DNA of 64,000 bases from positions 124,001 to 188,000 of the forward strand of contig NZ_JACHLB010000004.1 in the NCBI RefSeq assembly GCF_014207905.1, read 5' to 3'. The stretch's first letter is position 1. Every line of letters begins with the position of its first letter. The DNA comes from Flavobacterium notoginsengisoli (GTDB taxonomy: Bacteria; Bacteroidota; Bacteroidia; Flavobacteriales; Flavobacteriaceae). The position numbers and the translations under genes were made by a program. Below are positions 16,582 through 25,472 of the stretch, one piece after another. A model generated the notes under the pieces. That model had not been told where the DNA came from. It did not search any database and saw nothing but the letters and a program-made list of their open reading frames with translations.

Positions 16582-18192
16582 ATGTTCTCTAAACAAATAA
16601 AAGTAATTTTGTTTCTCCTTGTATTATTTACAATTGGAGATGGAAATGCATGGGTTATTTTAAAAAATAAAAATCAGATTGAAACCGCAGAAAAAAGTCT
16701 TTCAGCTCCAAAAAAAAATATCATTCAAGACGCTCCTTATACCGACCAACAGGTTAAAGATGTAGAACCGTTGCTGGCTAGATTACCACAAAACATTAAT
16801 AAAGTAAAAGTTCTTCTTAAGGTAAGTGACTGGTATGAAATCTCGTATGACAATCCCAAAACGTTAGAAAAAGCCTATTTGTACGCTCAGGATGCACTTA
16901 GAATTAGCCAAAAACTGCATTCTAGTATTTACATCGGAAAATGCTATTTACAGCTCTCCATGGTTTATCAACTGAAAAGTAATGACAAAATGATCGAAGT
17001 CTGTGCCAAGAAAGCAATTGCAGCATTCACAAATACCGATCAAATAAATGATTTGGCAGAATCTTGGGTAATGGTCTGGTCTGCAAAAATGCGTACACAT
17101 GCGCCGCTAGCCGAACGATTTTCTCCCATTTTTAAAGCCGCGGCCTTATTTGAAAAAGTAAAAAATAATCAAAGAGTTGGCGATTGTTACAGCCAAATTA
17201 GCGAACTGTATTTTTCGCAATCCGATTTTGAAAGTTCGCTTACTTATCTTAAAAAAGCGCTTTTTTATTACAGAGCGGCACATCTTGACGAAGAAGCTAT
17301 TTTGCCAATTTCCTCAAGACTACATATTATCTATGAAGCAGAAAAAAGAAGTAAAGATATTATTAAGCTTAAAAACAAGACTTTTTTACAGCAAATCAAA
17401 CTTAAAAATGAGGTGTTTTTGAGAAATTCGATGATCACTTTTGTGGTGCTTTTATTAATTATTCTTGGTTTGCTTTACAAAAGCTATAGATTTAAAAAGA
17501 AAACCAATAAGATGCTTGAAACACAGCAAAATGAAATCAATAAAAAGAACACAACGTTGCAAAATCTGGTTATTGAAAAAGAATGGCTTTTAAAAGAAAT
17601 TCATCATAGAGTTAAAAACAATCTTCATATGGTTGTGGGATTATTGGCAAGTCAAGTTGAATTTTTAAAGAATGAAGAAGCCGTTCAAGCCATTAATAAT
17701 AGTCAGAACAGGATTCAGGCCATGTCTTTGATTCATCAGAAATTATATCAATCGGAAAACTTATCGATTATTGATATGCCGTCTTACATTTTCGAATTGA
17801 CCGAATATCTAAAAGATTCTTTCGAAATTAGAAACAGGATTCGGTTTATTTTAGACATAGATCCGTTCCATCTTCCTTTGTCACATTCAATTCCGATTGG
17901 GCTTATTTTTAATGAAGCTGTTACGAATGCTATAAAATATGCTTTTCCAAATCACGCAAAAGGAATTATCAATATTTCACTTAAAGCCTCAAACGATCAA
18001 AAATATAAATTAATTATTCATGATAATGGCGTGGGACTTCCGCCCGATTTTGATCCTTATAACAATCCTTCATTAGGTATAAAATTAATGCATGGCTTAT
18101 CTGCCGATATAGAAGGAAAGTTTTTAATTACGAATGTAAATGGCACCAAAATAACTTTGGAATTTACTTTCATCGAAAATAATCTCAATTAA
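16582..18192 (+). CDS. TPR sensor histidine kinase, HisKA_2 type (paralogue 2)
   Basis: 536 aa. N-terminal hydrophobic leader (about 1-24), a short TPR region (about 65-260), a transmembrane helix at about 283-302, a coiled coil, then 'EIHHRVKNNLHMV' (His341/342) and a HATPase_c domain ('IFNEAVTNAIKYAFP', 'DNGVGLP'). It matches the C-terminal half of the 9982 kinase closely, but the sensor region is roughly half the length. Six bases before the regulator's TTG codon and 14 before its preferred ATG, so the pair is one operon. Confidence 0.92.
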   Translation: MFSKQIKVILFLLVLFTIGDGNAWVILKNKNQIETAEKSLSAPKKNIIQDAPYTDQQVKDVEPLLARLPQNINKVKVLLKVSDWYEISYDNPKTLEKAYLYAQDALRISQKLHSSIYIGKCYLQLSMVYQLKSNDKMIEVCAKKAIAAFTNTDQINDLAESWVMVWSAKMRTHAPLAERFSPIFKAAALFEKVKNNQRVGDCYSQISELYFSQSDFESSLTYLKKALFYYRAAHLDEEAILPISSRLHIIYEAEKRSKDIIKLKNKTFLQQIKLKNEVFLRNSMITFVVLLLIILGLLYKSYRFKKKTNKMLETQQNEINKKNTTLQNLVIEKEWLLKEIHHRVKNNLHMVVGLLASQVEFLKNEEAVQAINNSQNRIQAMSLIHQKLYQSENLSIIDMPSYIFELTEYLKDSFEIRNRIRFILDIDPFHLPLSHSIPIGLIFNEAVTNAIKYAFPNHAKGIINISLKASNDQKYKLIIHDNGVGLPPDFDPYNNPSLGIKLMHGLSADIEGKFLITNVNGTKITLEFTFIENNLN

Positions 18193-18206
18193 TTTAATTG
18201 CATAAA

Positions 18207-20156
18207 ATGTCAAAATCTTTAAAAATTCTTATTGTTGAAGATCAATTTGTTGAAGCAAATCACTTACGTCTAATGCTTAAAAAAGCAGGACATACTGTAA
18301 CCGGAATGGCGCGTTCGGTACAAGATGCCAAATATTATATTGCACAAGAAAGACCTGAATTGGTTTTGCTAGATATTTTCCTTTCGGGAAAAGAAACCGG
18401 TATTGACCTTGCCGAAATATTAAAAGAAGACAATATTCCTTTTATTTATCTTTCTGCAAATTCAAACGAACAAGTGCTTAATAAAGCAAAATTAACGCAT
18501 CCGTATGGCTTTTTAGTGAAGCCTTTTAGGGAACAGGATTTATTGGTTACTATAGAAATTGCGAAATATCACCAAGAACATGGAATTGAATCTTCGATAC
18601 GAAAGGAACTTCTCTTTCAGAAACAGCTTAAAGCAATAGTTAAAAAAAGCGGTTCTTGGGATGATAGAGTACTTAATATCATTACATCGCTACAATCTCT
18701 CATTTCTTTTGATCTTGTTATGGCAGTTTTTTATATGGATAATAAATTAACGAACCAAGTTTTAGGCTACGCAAGAACGGGTTTGCATGAATATCAAAAA
18801 ATTGGAATCGAGGAATTGCAAAATATTACGGATTTAAAAGAATCTGAAATCAATGAATTAAGAAATAAAAGCACCGTAGAAACTGAAGCTACATTTTATA
18901 ATGATCAGGCATTTATCAGAATTTGTGACAAAACGCCAATCAAAAAGATGATTGCGAATTCAATGAATATGAAATCCAATCTGATGCTTCCTGTTCCATT
19001 TACATTTCATGAAAATGGCGGTTTGTATTTGTCTTTTTTTAGCAGACAATCAGATAATTACAATAAAAATCATCTAACATTATGCGAAAGGCTTCAGGAA
19101 CCTTTGATTTATGCTATCGAAAATTTGGTAAATGCTGATAAAAAATTAGATCAAAAAACGAGTTCTAGTGTCAATTCTAATAAAGGAAAAAATGTCAAAG
19201 TTTCTGGTTTTGAATCGATTGTTGGAAAAAGTCCAGCATTGCTAAAATTATTCGATCATATTTTGCAAGTTGCTCCTGCCGACACTACTGTTTTGATTAC
19301 TGGAGAAAGTGGCACAGGAAAAGAAAGTATTGCCAATAGCATTCAGCAATTATCAGATCGCAAAAATCAGCCGTTTGTAAAAATTAACTGTTCTGCTTTG
19401 CCTCCAAGCCTTATCGAATCTGAGTTATTTGGTCATGAAAAAGGCTCATTTACAGGCGCTACAGAAAAACGAATTGGCAAATTTGAACAAGCCAATAATG
19501 GCACTTTATTTCTAGATGAAATTGGCGATATGCCTCTCGAAATGCAAGCTAAACTGCTTCGTGCCATTCAAGAAAAAGAAATTGAGCGCGTCGGCGGAAA
19601 CTTGCCGATAAAGGTAAATGTGAGAATTATTGCGGCAACCAACTGTAAACTCGAAAAAGAAGTTGCAGAAGGCCGTTTCCGACTCGATTTATATTATAGA
19701 TTGAATGTTTTTCCTATTCAGTTGCCGCCTTTAAGAGAACGTAAAGAAGATATTGGTTTATTAGCACGTCATTTTATCTCGGTCTATAGTTGTAAAACGG
19801 GAAAAAATGTAACCGAAATAGCTGAAGATGCATTAAAAAGTCTTTTATCGTATCATTGGCCTGGAAATATTCGCGAACTCGAAAATCTTATTGAAAGAAG
19901 TATTCTTTTAGCAAAAACAGACACCATCGAGCATATTCCGTTGCCAGCTTTTGAGGAAAACCAATTAAATAATAAATCAAATGAATGGTTCTTCAAAACG
20001 ATTCAGGAAAACGAAAGAGAACATATTATCAATGTTTTAGAAAAATGCAATGGCAGAATAAGAGGTGTTGGTGGAGCATCCGAAATTTTAGGACTTCCCC
20101 CTACTACTCTAGCTTCGAGAATGCAGAAACTAGGAATTAAGAGAAGCCATTTTTAA
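18207..20156 (+). CDS. Sigma-54-dependent response regulator (paralogue 2)
   Basis: 649 aa from the ATG at 18207; an upstream TTG at 18198 is also in frame but adds only three residues. Receiver with Asp56 and 'VKPFREQD', a GAF-like linker, then an AAA+ domain with GESGTGKE and '[11 protein letters not shown]'. The sigma-54 loop reads GSFTGA instead of GAFTGA. C-terminal Fis HTH ('[16 protein letters not shown]'). Same domain order as the 7803-9776 regulator. Cotranscribed with the kinase immediately upstream. Confidence 0.93.
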   Translation: MSKSLKILIVEDQFVEANHLRLMLKKAGHTVTGMARSVQDAKYYIAQERPELVLLDIFLSGKETGIDLAEILKEDNIPFIYLSANSNEQVLNKAKLTHPYGFLVKPFREQDLLVTIEIAKYHQEHGIESSIRKELLFQKQLKAIVKKSGSWDDRVLNIITSLQSLISFDLVMAVFYMDNKLTNQVLGYARTGLHEYQKIGIEELQNITDLKESEINELRNKSTVETEATFYNDQAFIRICDKTPIKKMIANSMNMKSNLMLPVPFTFHENGGLYLSFFSRQSDNYNKNHLTLCERLQEPLIYAIENLVNADKKLDQKTSSSVNSNKGKNVKVSGFESIVGKSPALLKLFDHILQVAPADTTVLITGESGTGKESIANSIQQLSDRKNQPFVKINCSALPPSLIESELFGHEKGSFTGATEKRIGKFEQANNGTLFLDEIGDMPLEMQAKLLRAIQEKEIERVGGNLPIKVNVRIIAATNCKLEKEVAEGRFRLDLYYRLNVFPIQLPPLRERKEDIGLLARHFISVYSCKTGKNVTEIAEDALKSLLSYHWPGNIRELENLIERSILLAKTDTIEHIPLPAFEENQLNNKSNEWFFKTIQENEREHIINVLEKCNGRIRGVGGASEILGLPPTTLASRMQKLGIKRSHF

Positions 20157-20162
20157 TAATTT

Positions 20163-20238
20163 TAGATTGCAGATTTTAGATTTTAGATTATTCTCACAGT
20201 TGCGTCAATCTAAAATCTAAAATCTAAAATCAAAAATC
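20163..20238. repeat. Inverted array of 7-bp repeats
   Basis: Several copies of tttagat on one arm and atctaaa on the other, separated by about 17 nt, form a long hairpin right after the regulator gene. It may act as a terminator. Confidence 0.55.
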
Positions 20239-20250
20239 TGAAATATAAAT

Positions 20251-20266
20251 CAACGATATAAAGTTG
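20251..20266. promoter_or_regulatory. Near-palindrome CAACGATATAAAGTTG
   Basis: It differs from the palindrome at 16488 only in the right half. It lies 135-150 bp upstream of the 20401 hydrolase, a distance usual for sigma-54 activator sites. Function is inferred only. Confidence 0.35.
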
Positions 20267-20400
20267 TCTTTTTTTCGTTTTACAACGAAATACGGTTGGT
20301 AAAAACAATAGTTTTAAATTGCAATTAATTAAAAATCAATAACTTAAATAAAAGGTTCGGTTTTAGAATATAGTTTGGCATAACATTAAAACAATGTCTT

Positions 20401-21189
20401 ATGCTAACTGAAACCCCTACTACAATACTTTTTATTACTGGCGCTTTTGTCAGCAATAAATGTTGGGATGAGTGGAAAGTCTTTTTTGAGAATAAATGCT
20501 TTAAAACTCTTGCTCCTGCTTGGCCTTACAAAGATGCACCTGCTGAAGTGCTTCGCAAACGTCATCCGGATCCGCAGATTGCTGGATTGCGCTTGACACA
20601 ATTAATTGAACATTTTGAAAATATTGCCAAAAAATTGCCCGAAAAACCAATTATTATTGGGCATTCTATCGGCGGACTTATAGCGCAAATCTTGCTGCAA
20701 CGCAATTTAGCTTCTTCTGCAATTGCCATACATTCTGTTCCTCCGCAAGGAATTATGACTTTCAAATTTTCTTTTTTAAAGGCCGGTTGGGGACCTCTTG
20801 GCTTTTTTACTTCGACTAAGACAACATTTATGATGAGTTTTAGTCAATGGCAATACGCTTTTACAAACGGAATGCCCGAAGAATGGCAGGAAAAAGCCTA
20901 TTACGAATCGGCAATTCCAGAATCTAAATTGATTGTGCGAGATACGATAACTTCTGCGGCAAAGGTAGATTTCCATGCGCCTCATAAACCTTTGCTGCTT
21001 ATTGCAGGATCAACAGATCATACGATTCCTGAATCTTTAAATTATTCCAACTACAAAAAATACACCGACAAAAATTCAATTACAGATTTTAAGGTTTTTA
21101 GTGATAGAAATCATTTTGTTTTGAATCAGCCGGGTTGGCAAGAAATCGCAGTTTATATAGAAGATTGGATTTCAAAATTGCCTTCGTAA
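20401..21189 (+). CDS. Alpha/beta hydrolase (paralogue 3 of 3)
   Basis: 262 aa. 'FITGAFVSNKCWDEW', elbow GHSIG (Ser89), 'AGSTDHTIPE' for the acid and 'RNHFVLNQPGWQE' for the His. It is more similar to the 7024 product than to the 15640 product (shared FITGAFV, WPYK and Ser-elbow context). No signal peptide. It directly follows the second kinase/regulator pair, just as the 7024 gene adjoins the first, so hydrolase and two-component system appear to have been duplicated together. Confidence 0.88.
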   Translation: MLTETPTTILFITGAFVSNKCWDEWKVFFENKCFKTLAPAWPYKDAPAEVLRKRHPDPQIAGLRLTQLIEHFENIAKKLPEKPIIIGHSIGGLIAQILLQRNLASSAIAIHSVPPQGIMTFKFSFLKAGWGPLGFFTSTKTTFMMSFSQWQYAFTNGMPEEWQEKAYYESAIPESKLIVRDTITSAAKVDFHAPHKPLLLIAGSTDHTIPESLNYSNYKKYTDKNSITDFKVFSDRNHFVLNQPGWQEIAVYIEDWISKLPS

Positions 21190-21236
21190 AATTTTTATAA
21201 TAACCAATTAATCATTAACCATTCAAAATTTTAATT

Positions 21237-22256
21237 ATGAAAACGAATCTATTAAACAACACTTTTTTACACTTTAAAAGTAAAACCTCCCTTATTTTGG
21301 CTTTGGGACTTTTAATATTGACTTTTATTTCTTGTAATAAAAAAGCAGAAGAAACTCCTGCTACAGAAACAAAACCTGCCGAAACTACCGAAACGGCTCA
21401 AGCAGCGCCTGCAAATCCGCCAGCCAATTTTAAGCATGAAACAGCAACTGTAAACGGAATTAAAATTCATTATGTTATTGGCGGAAAAGGCGATCCGTTA
21501 GTTTTAGTTCACGGTTTTGGTCAAAACTGGTATATGTGGAACCGTTTATTACCAGAACTTTCTAAACATTTTACCGTAATAGCACCAGATTTAAGAGGTG
21601 TTGGCGAATCTGATAAACCAGAAAGCGGTTATGACAAAAAAACAATGGCGTCAGATATTCATGAATTAGTGAATCAGCTCGGCTATAAAAAAATTAATCT
21701 GGCTGGACATGATATCGGATTAATGGTTGCTTATGCGTATGCAGCACAATACGGCGATAGCGTGAACAAAGTGGCACTAATGGATGCACTTTTGCCTGGA
21801 GTTGAACCCGTTTGGTCTAGTGTAAAAGCGTCAGCTTGGTGGTTTGGTTTCTTCGGATGGCCAGCTTCTGGTGATATTGTGAAAGGAAAAGAAAAAGAAT
21901 TCTTGACTAATTTCTGGCCTGTTGTTGGACATGTAAAAGATCCTTTTACTCCAGAAGAAACGACAGAATTTATTAGAGCTTACGCTGTAGAAGGTGGCAC
22001 GACAGCTGCATTTAAATGGTTTGGTGCTTTTGATCAAGATGGAAAAGACAATGTTATTTTCATGAAGAAAAAACTAAAAATGCCTTTGTTAGCAATGGGT
22101 GGAGAATATTTTGCAGCTGCTTTTCTTAAAGATCATTCTAAACTAGTAGCAGAAAATGTCTCTGAATCTAAAATTGCTGGTTCTGGGCATTGGTTGGTAC
22201 AAGAAAATACAGCACAAGTACAAAAAGATTTACTAGCCTTTTTCTTGGCTAAATAA
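21237..22256 (+). CDS. Lipoprotein alpha/beta hydrolase with Asp nucleophile (epoxide hydrolase/haloalkane dehalogenase type)
   Basis: 339 aa. Lipobox ending at Cys33 ('TFISC'), an Ala/Pro/Glu/Thr-rich linker to about 62, then an alpha/beta hydrolase with HGFGQNW (oxyanion), 'PDLRGVGESDKP', and the elbow GHDIG with Asp159 as nucleophile. His318 lies in 'GSGHWLVQE'. An Asp at the elbow is typical of epoxide hydrolases and (fluoro)haloacid or haloalkane dehalogenases. It is attached to a membrane, which is unusual for this group. It follows the 20401 hydrolase by 47 bp. Confidence 0.87.
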   Translation: MKTNLLNNTFLHFKSKTSLILALGLLILTFISCNKKAEETPATETKPAETTETAQAAPANPPANFKHETATVNGIKIHYVIGGKGDPLVLVHGFGQNWYMWNRLLPELSKHFTVIAPDLRGVGESDKPESGYDKKTMASDIHELVNQLGYKKINLAGHDIGLMVAYAYAAQYGDSVNKVALMDALLPGVEPVWSSVKASAWWFGFFGWPASGDIVKGKEKEFLTNFWPVVGHVKDPFTPEETTEFIRAYAVEGGTTAAFKWFGAFDQDGKDNVIFMKKKLKMPLLAMGGEYFAAAFLKDHSKLVAENVSESKIAGSGHWLVQENTAQVQKDLLAFFLAK

Positions 22257-22264
22257 ATAGTCCG

Positions 22265-22456
22265 TTGAGTGTAATTCATGCTTTTATTTAACACATAGAA
22301 ACATAGAATTTATTTATAAAAAAAGGTGTTTAAAAAGAAACTAGTTTCTAACACATAGCCAACTATGTTTGTTTAAACAAGTGAAACGCCTTTTCAAAAG
22401 CTTTCAATCCCGATAGCTATCGGGAATGTTTCTATGTGTTAAAATAATTACGCTGG
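22265..22456. repeat. Dispersed palindromic element, copy A
   Basis: AACACATAGAAACATAG at one end and TCTATGTGTTAAAA at the other, with the internal block AAACTAGTTTCTAACACATAG and GTTTAAACAAGTGAAACGCC. The outer border TTGAGTGTA is clear on the left and decayed on the right. A 16-bp palindrome CCCGATAGCTATCGGG is embedded near the right end (about 22409-22425). Copies B and C lie at about 39088-39256 and 47918-48131. Confidence 0.8.
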
Positions 22457-22477
22457 ACAAGTTAAATAACTAAAATC

Positions 22478-24241
22478 ATGAAAAAATTATTATTAATTCT
22501 ATTGCTTTCTGCGGGCTTGTTTTCTCAAGCCCAGCAAAAAGCAGATCTGATTATTTACAATGGCAAAATTGCAACGATGCAGAAACAAGGCGAATTTGTG
22601 CAGGCAATTGCAATGAAAGATGGCATTATTCTGGACATTGGAACCGAGAAAAACATTCTTTCTTCTTATAAATCTTCAGAAACGAAATTGATTGATGCTA
22701 AAGGAAAAACGGTAATTCCGGGTCTAAATGACAGTCATATGCATGTAATTCGAGAAGGTTTGAATTACAATTCAGAGTTGCGTTGGGATGGCGTAAAAAC
22801 TTTAAAACGCGCCATGGAAATGCTGAAAGAACAAGCGGCAAGAACTCCAGATGGTGTTTGGATTAAAGTAATTGGCGGTTGGAACGAATTTCAGTTTGAG
22901 GAAAAAAGACAGCCAACAATTGACGAAATCAACGCAGCAATTCCTGATAAGCCTGTATTTATAACGTATTTATATGGAAAAGCTTTTCTCAATAAAAAAG
23001 GAATCGAAGTCTTGAAATACACAAAAGACACTAAATATGAAGGAAGTCTTTTGGAACAAGATGCAAACGGAAATTTAACGGGTTTAATGTATGCCAAAGA
23101 AACGCCAAAAGCCATTTATACCACTTTAGGATTAACAACAAAATTGAGTCCAGAAGAGCGAATCAATAGTTCTATTCAGTTTAATCGTGAATTAAATCGC
23201 TTCGGACTTACCAGTATTATTGATGCTGCGGGCGGAAGCCAAAACTTTCCTGCCGATTATGTAACTTCTTTGGAGTTGGCCAAACAGAATAAATTGAGTC
23301 TTAGAATTTCTTATTATTTGTTTGCACAGCAAAAAGGCAAAGAATTACAGGATTATGAAAAATGGGTTGCGACTACTCAAATCAATAAAAATGACAATTT
23401 GATAGTTCCAAATGGTTATGTTGAAGAGGGAGCTGGAGAAAATATAGTGGCTTCCGCAGCAGATTTTGAAAATTTCCTCGAGCCGAGAATTGTTTTGTCT
23501 GATGAAATGGAAAAAGATTTAGAACCGATTATCAGATTATTGGCTAAAAATAAATGGCCTTTTAGACTTCATGCAACTTATGGTGAATCGATTGATAGAA
23601 TGCTGAATGTTTTTGAAAAAGTAAACAAAGAAATTCCGTTTAACGGATTACGCTGGTTTTTTGATCATGCTGAAACGATTACGCCTTCAGAATTAGAACG
23701 TGTTAAAAAATTGGGCGGCGGTATTGCTGTACAGTTCAGAATGTATTATCAAGGAGAATTGTATAATAAACTTTACGGAGCGCCAAAAACACAACTTCCT
23801 CCAATCAAGAAAATGCTAGAACTGGGAATTCCGGTTGGAATGGGAACCGATGCAACGAGAATTTCAACTTATAATCCATGGATGTCTTTGCATTGGCTTT
23901 TGACGGGAAAAACAATTGGTGGTATGCAATTCTGGCCAAAAGATCAGGTCTTGGATAAATTTACGGCTTTACAATTGTATACTTCTGGAAGTGCTTGGTT
24001 TTCTGGCGAAGAAAAAGAAAAAGGAAAACTCGTAAAAGGAATGTACGCCGATATGGCGATTTTATCTGACGATTATTTTTCGTTAAAAGCAGACGACATT
24101 AGAAAAATCGAATCGGTTTTGACGATTGTAAATGGCAAAATTGTTTACGCTTCCGCGGAATTTAAAACGTTGAATCCTGAAATTCCTGCTGTAATTCCGG
24201 ATTGGTCTCCTGTGAAATATTTTGGAGGTTATCAAAAATGA
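22478..24241 (+). CDS. Secreted amidohydrolase, YtcJ-like (Amidohydro_3)
   Basis: 587 aa. Signal peptide (about 1-19), then an amidohydrolase TIM barrel with its flanking beta-sandwich. Metal ligands are visible: 'HMH' at 87-89, further His in 'FRLHATYGES' and 'WFFDHAETI', and an Asp in 'GMGTDATRI'. YtcJ-like proteins are usually annotated as exoenzyme-regulatory or N-acyl-aminoacid/aryl-amide hydrolases; the substrate is unknown. The leader suggests a periplasmic location. It is separated from the next gene by a palindromic repeat. Confidence 0.88.
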   Translation: MKKLLLILLLSAGLFSQAQQKADLIIYNGKIATMQKQGEFVQAIAMKDGIILDIGTEKNILSSYKSSETKLIDAKGKTVIPGLNDSHMHVIREGLNYNSELRWDGVKTLKRAMEMLKEQAARTPDGVWIKVIGGWNEFQFEEKRQPTIDEINAAIPDKPVFITYLYGKAFLNKKGIEVLKYTKDTKYEGSLLEQDANGNLTGLMYAKETPKAIYTTLGLTTKLSPEERINSSIQFNRELNRFGLTSIIDAAGGSQNFPADYVTSLELAKQNKLSLRISYYLFAQQKGKELQDYEKWVATTQINKNDNLIVPNGYVEEGAGENIVASAADFENFLEPRIVLSDEMEKDLEPIIRLLAKNKWPFRLHATYGESIDRMLNVFEKVNKEIPFNGLRWFFDHAETITPSELERVKKLGGGIAVQFRMYYQGELYNKLYGAPKTQLPPIKKMLELGIPVGMGTDATRISTYNPWMSLHWLLTGKTIGGMQFWPKDQVLDKFTALQLYTSGSAWFSGEEKEKGKLVKGMYADMAILSDDYFSLKADDIRKIESVLTIVNGKIVYASAEFKTLNPEIPAVIPDWSPVKYFGGYQK

Positions 24242-24330
24242 GTATTTCACGCAGATAATGCAGATTTGAGCAGATATAAAAAAGATTTTATTTAATGGGA
24301 TGATTCCAAAAAAGCAATTTCTCTCCCTTT

Positions 24331-24398
24331 AGCCCTGATTGGAGCGATATCCTTTGCTTTTTTTCTTTAGAAAAGCAAAGATATAGCGGAAAGCAGGA
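24331..24398. repeat. Intergenic palindromic repeat
   Basis: GATATCCTTTGCTTTT pairs with AAAAGCAAAGATATAG around a 10-nt loop, flanked by 'agccctgattgg' and 'gcggaaagcagga'. From memory, sequences of this form are scattered in many Bacteroidota genomes. The region 24242-24465 holds no gene. Confidence 0.6.
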
Positions 24399-24465
24399 AC
24401 GATGTTTCCAAAAATGCCTTTTGTTTTTGCTTCAAAAAATTACTAGTCAACTATAAAAAACAAAC

Positions 24466-25470
24466 ATGAAAAAGATAAATATTATTTTAATTATGCTGTT
24501 TCTCGTACAGCAAACTTATGCGCAGTTTCCGATGCCGCCCGAAATACCAATTTGGGATGCCAATAAAGTGACTTTGCAACTGCATAAAATCTCTGATAAT
24601 GTGTATGCCGTTTCTCCGTCAACAACTGAAACCGAAACTACAAAAGGGATTCCGCAGGCTACTTCTGCTGGATTTATTGTTGGCGATAAAGGGGTTTTGC
24701 TAATTGAAACGATGTTGAGCAAAAGATTATACGACCAATTGTATAAACTGATTCGGTCTGTTACTCCAAAACCAATTGTTTATGCGGTAAATACAAGCGA
24801 TCATGGCGATCACTGTTTTGGAAATTATTTACTTCCTAAAGAAACTATTCTGATACAAAACGAATTCTGCAAAGAAAACTTAGCTAAGAATTACGACGGA
24901 ATTAAACAATTTATGATCATGCTTTTTGGAAAAGATCGCGGGATTGAGCAAAGTGTGTATCGTCCCGCAGATCTTACAATTGCTGTAAATCAAAGTTTAA
25001 AATTAGATTTAGGTGGCGGGAAAATTGTAGAAATTATCAATGTCGGAACGGCGCAATCTCCTGCCGATTTGTTTGTATTTCTGAAAGATTCGGACAAAAA
25101 TGTTTTATGGGCAGGAAATCCGTTTATTGCTGAAAGTCCAGCAATTCCGTGGCTTTTTGATGGTTACTTTTTGGAACCTGTTCGCAATCTTCAAAAAATT
25201 TATGATATGATTGGCGACAATGACGTTGTAGTTCCTGGACACGGCAGAATGACCAATAAAACAGGAATTAAATATACAATTGATTACGTAAATGCTTTGA
25301 AGAAAAATGTGGAAGATGCAGTAAAAAAAGGCGAAACTTTAGAACAAGTAAAAGCTTCGGTAACGATGAAAGAATTTGATAAAGGTTATGTTCTTTTTAA
25401 TTGGCTACATTACAATTTCAACATTCCAAATGCATACAACGATATTAAGAAAAACAGTTTAGGCAAATAG
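24466..25470 (+). CDS. Secreted metallo-beta-lactamase-fold protein with degenerate zinc site
   Basis: 334 aa with a signal peptide (about 1-19). The fold resembles the periplasmic MBL hydrolases of the quinoprotein-relay/alkylsulfatase-like group. The canonical HxHxDH is here S111-D-H113-G-D115-H116, the next His is Gln197 ('GTAQSPAD') and the bridging Asp is Asn218 ('WAGNPF'); only His259 ('VPGHG') is kept in the C-terminal half. It may bind one metal or none. Its stop lies 2 bp before the porin gene, so the two are cotranscribed. Confidence 0.85.
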   Translation: MKKINIILIMLFLVQQTYAQFPMPPEIPIWDANKVTLQLHKISDNVYAVSPSTTETETTKGIPQATSAGFIVGDKGVLLIETMLSKRLYDQLYKLIRSVTPKPIVYAVNTSDHGDHCFGNYLLPKETILIQNEFCKENLAKNYDGIKQFMIMLFGKDRGIEQSVYRPADLTIAVNQSLKLDLGGGKIVEIINVGTAQSPADLFVFLKDSDKNVLWAGNPFIAESPAIPWLFDGYFLEPVRNLQKIYDMIGDNDVVVPGHGRMTNKTGIKYTIDYVNALKKNVEDAVKKGETLEQVKASVTMKEFDKGYVLFNWLHYNFNIPNAYNDIKKNSLGK

Positions 25471-25472
25471 CC

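Noticed and set aside
18198..18206. TTG start for the second sigma-54 regulator
   Set aside because: It adds only three residues; the ATG at 18207 opens directly onto the receiver domain.
20376..20391. TGGCATAACATT as a sigma-54 promoter for the 20401 hydrolase
   Set aside because: A good -24 but no -12 element, and it would place the transcript start at the ATG itself.
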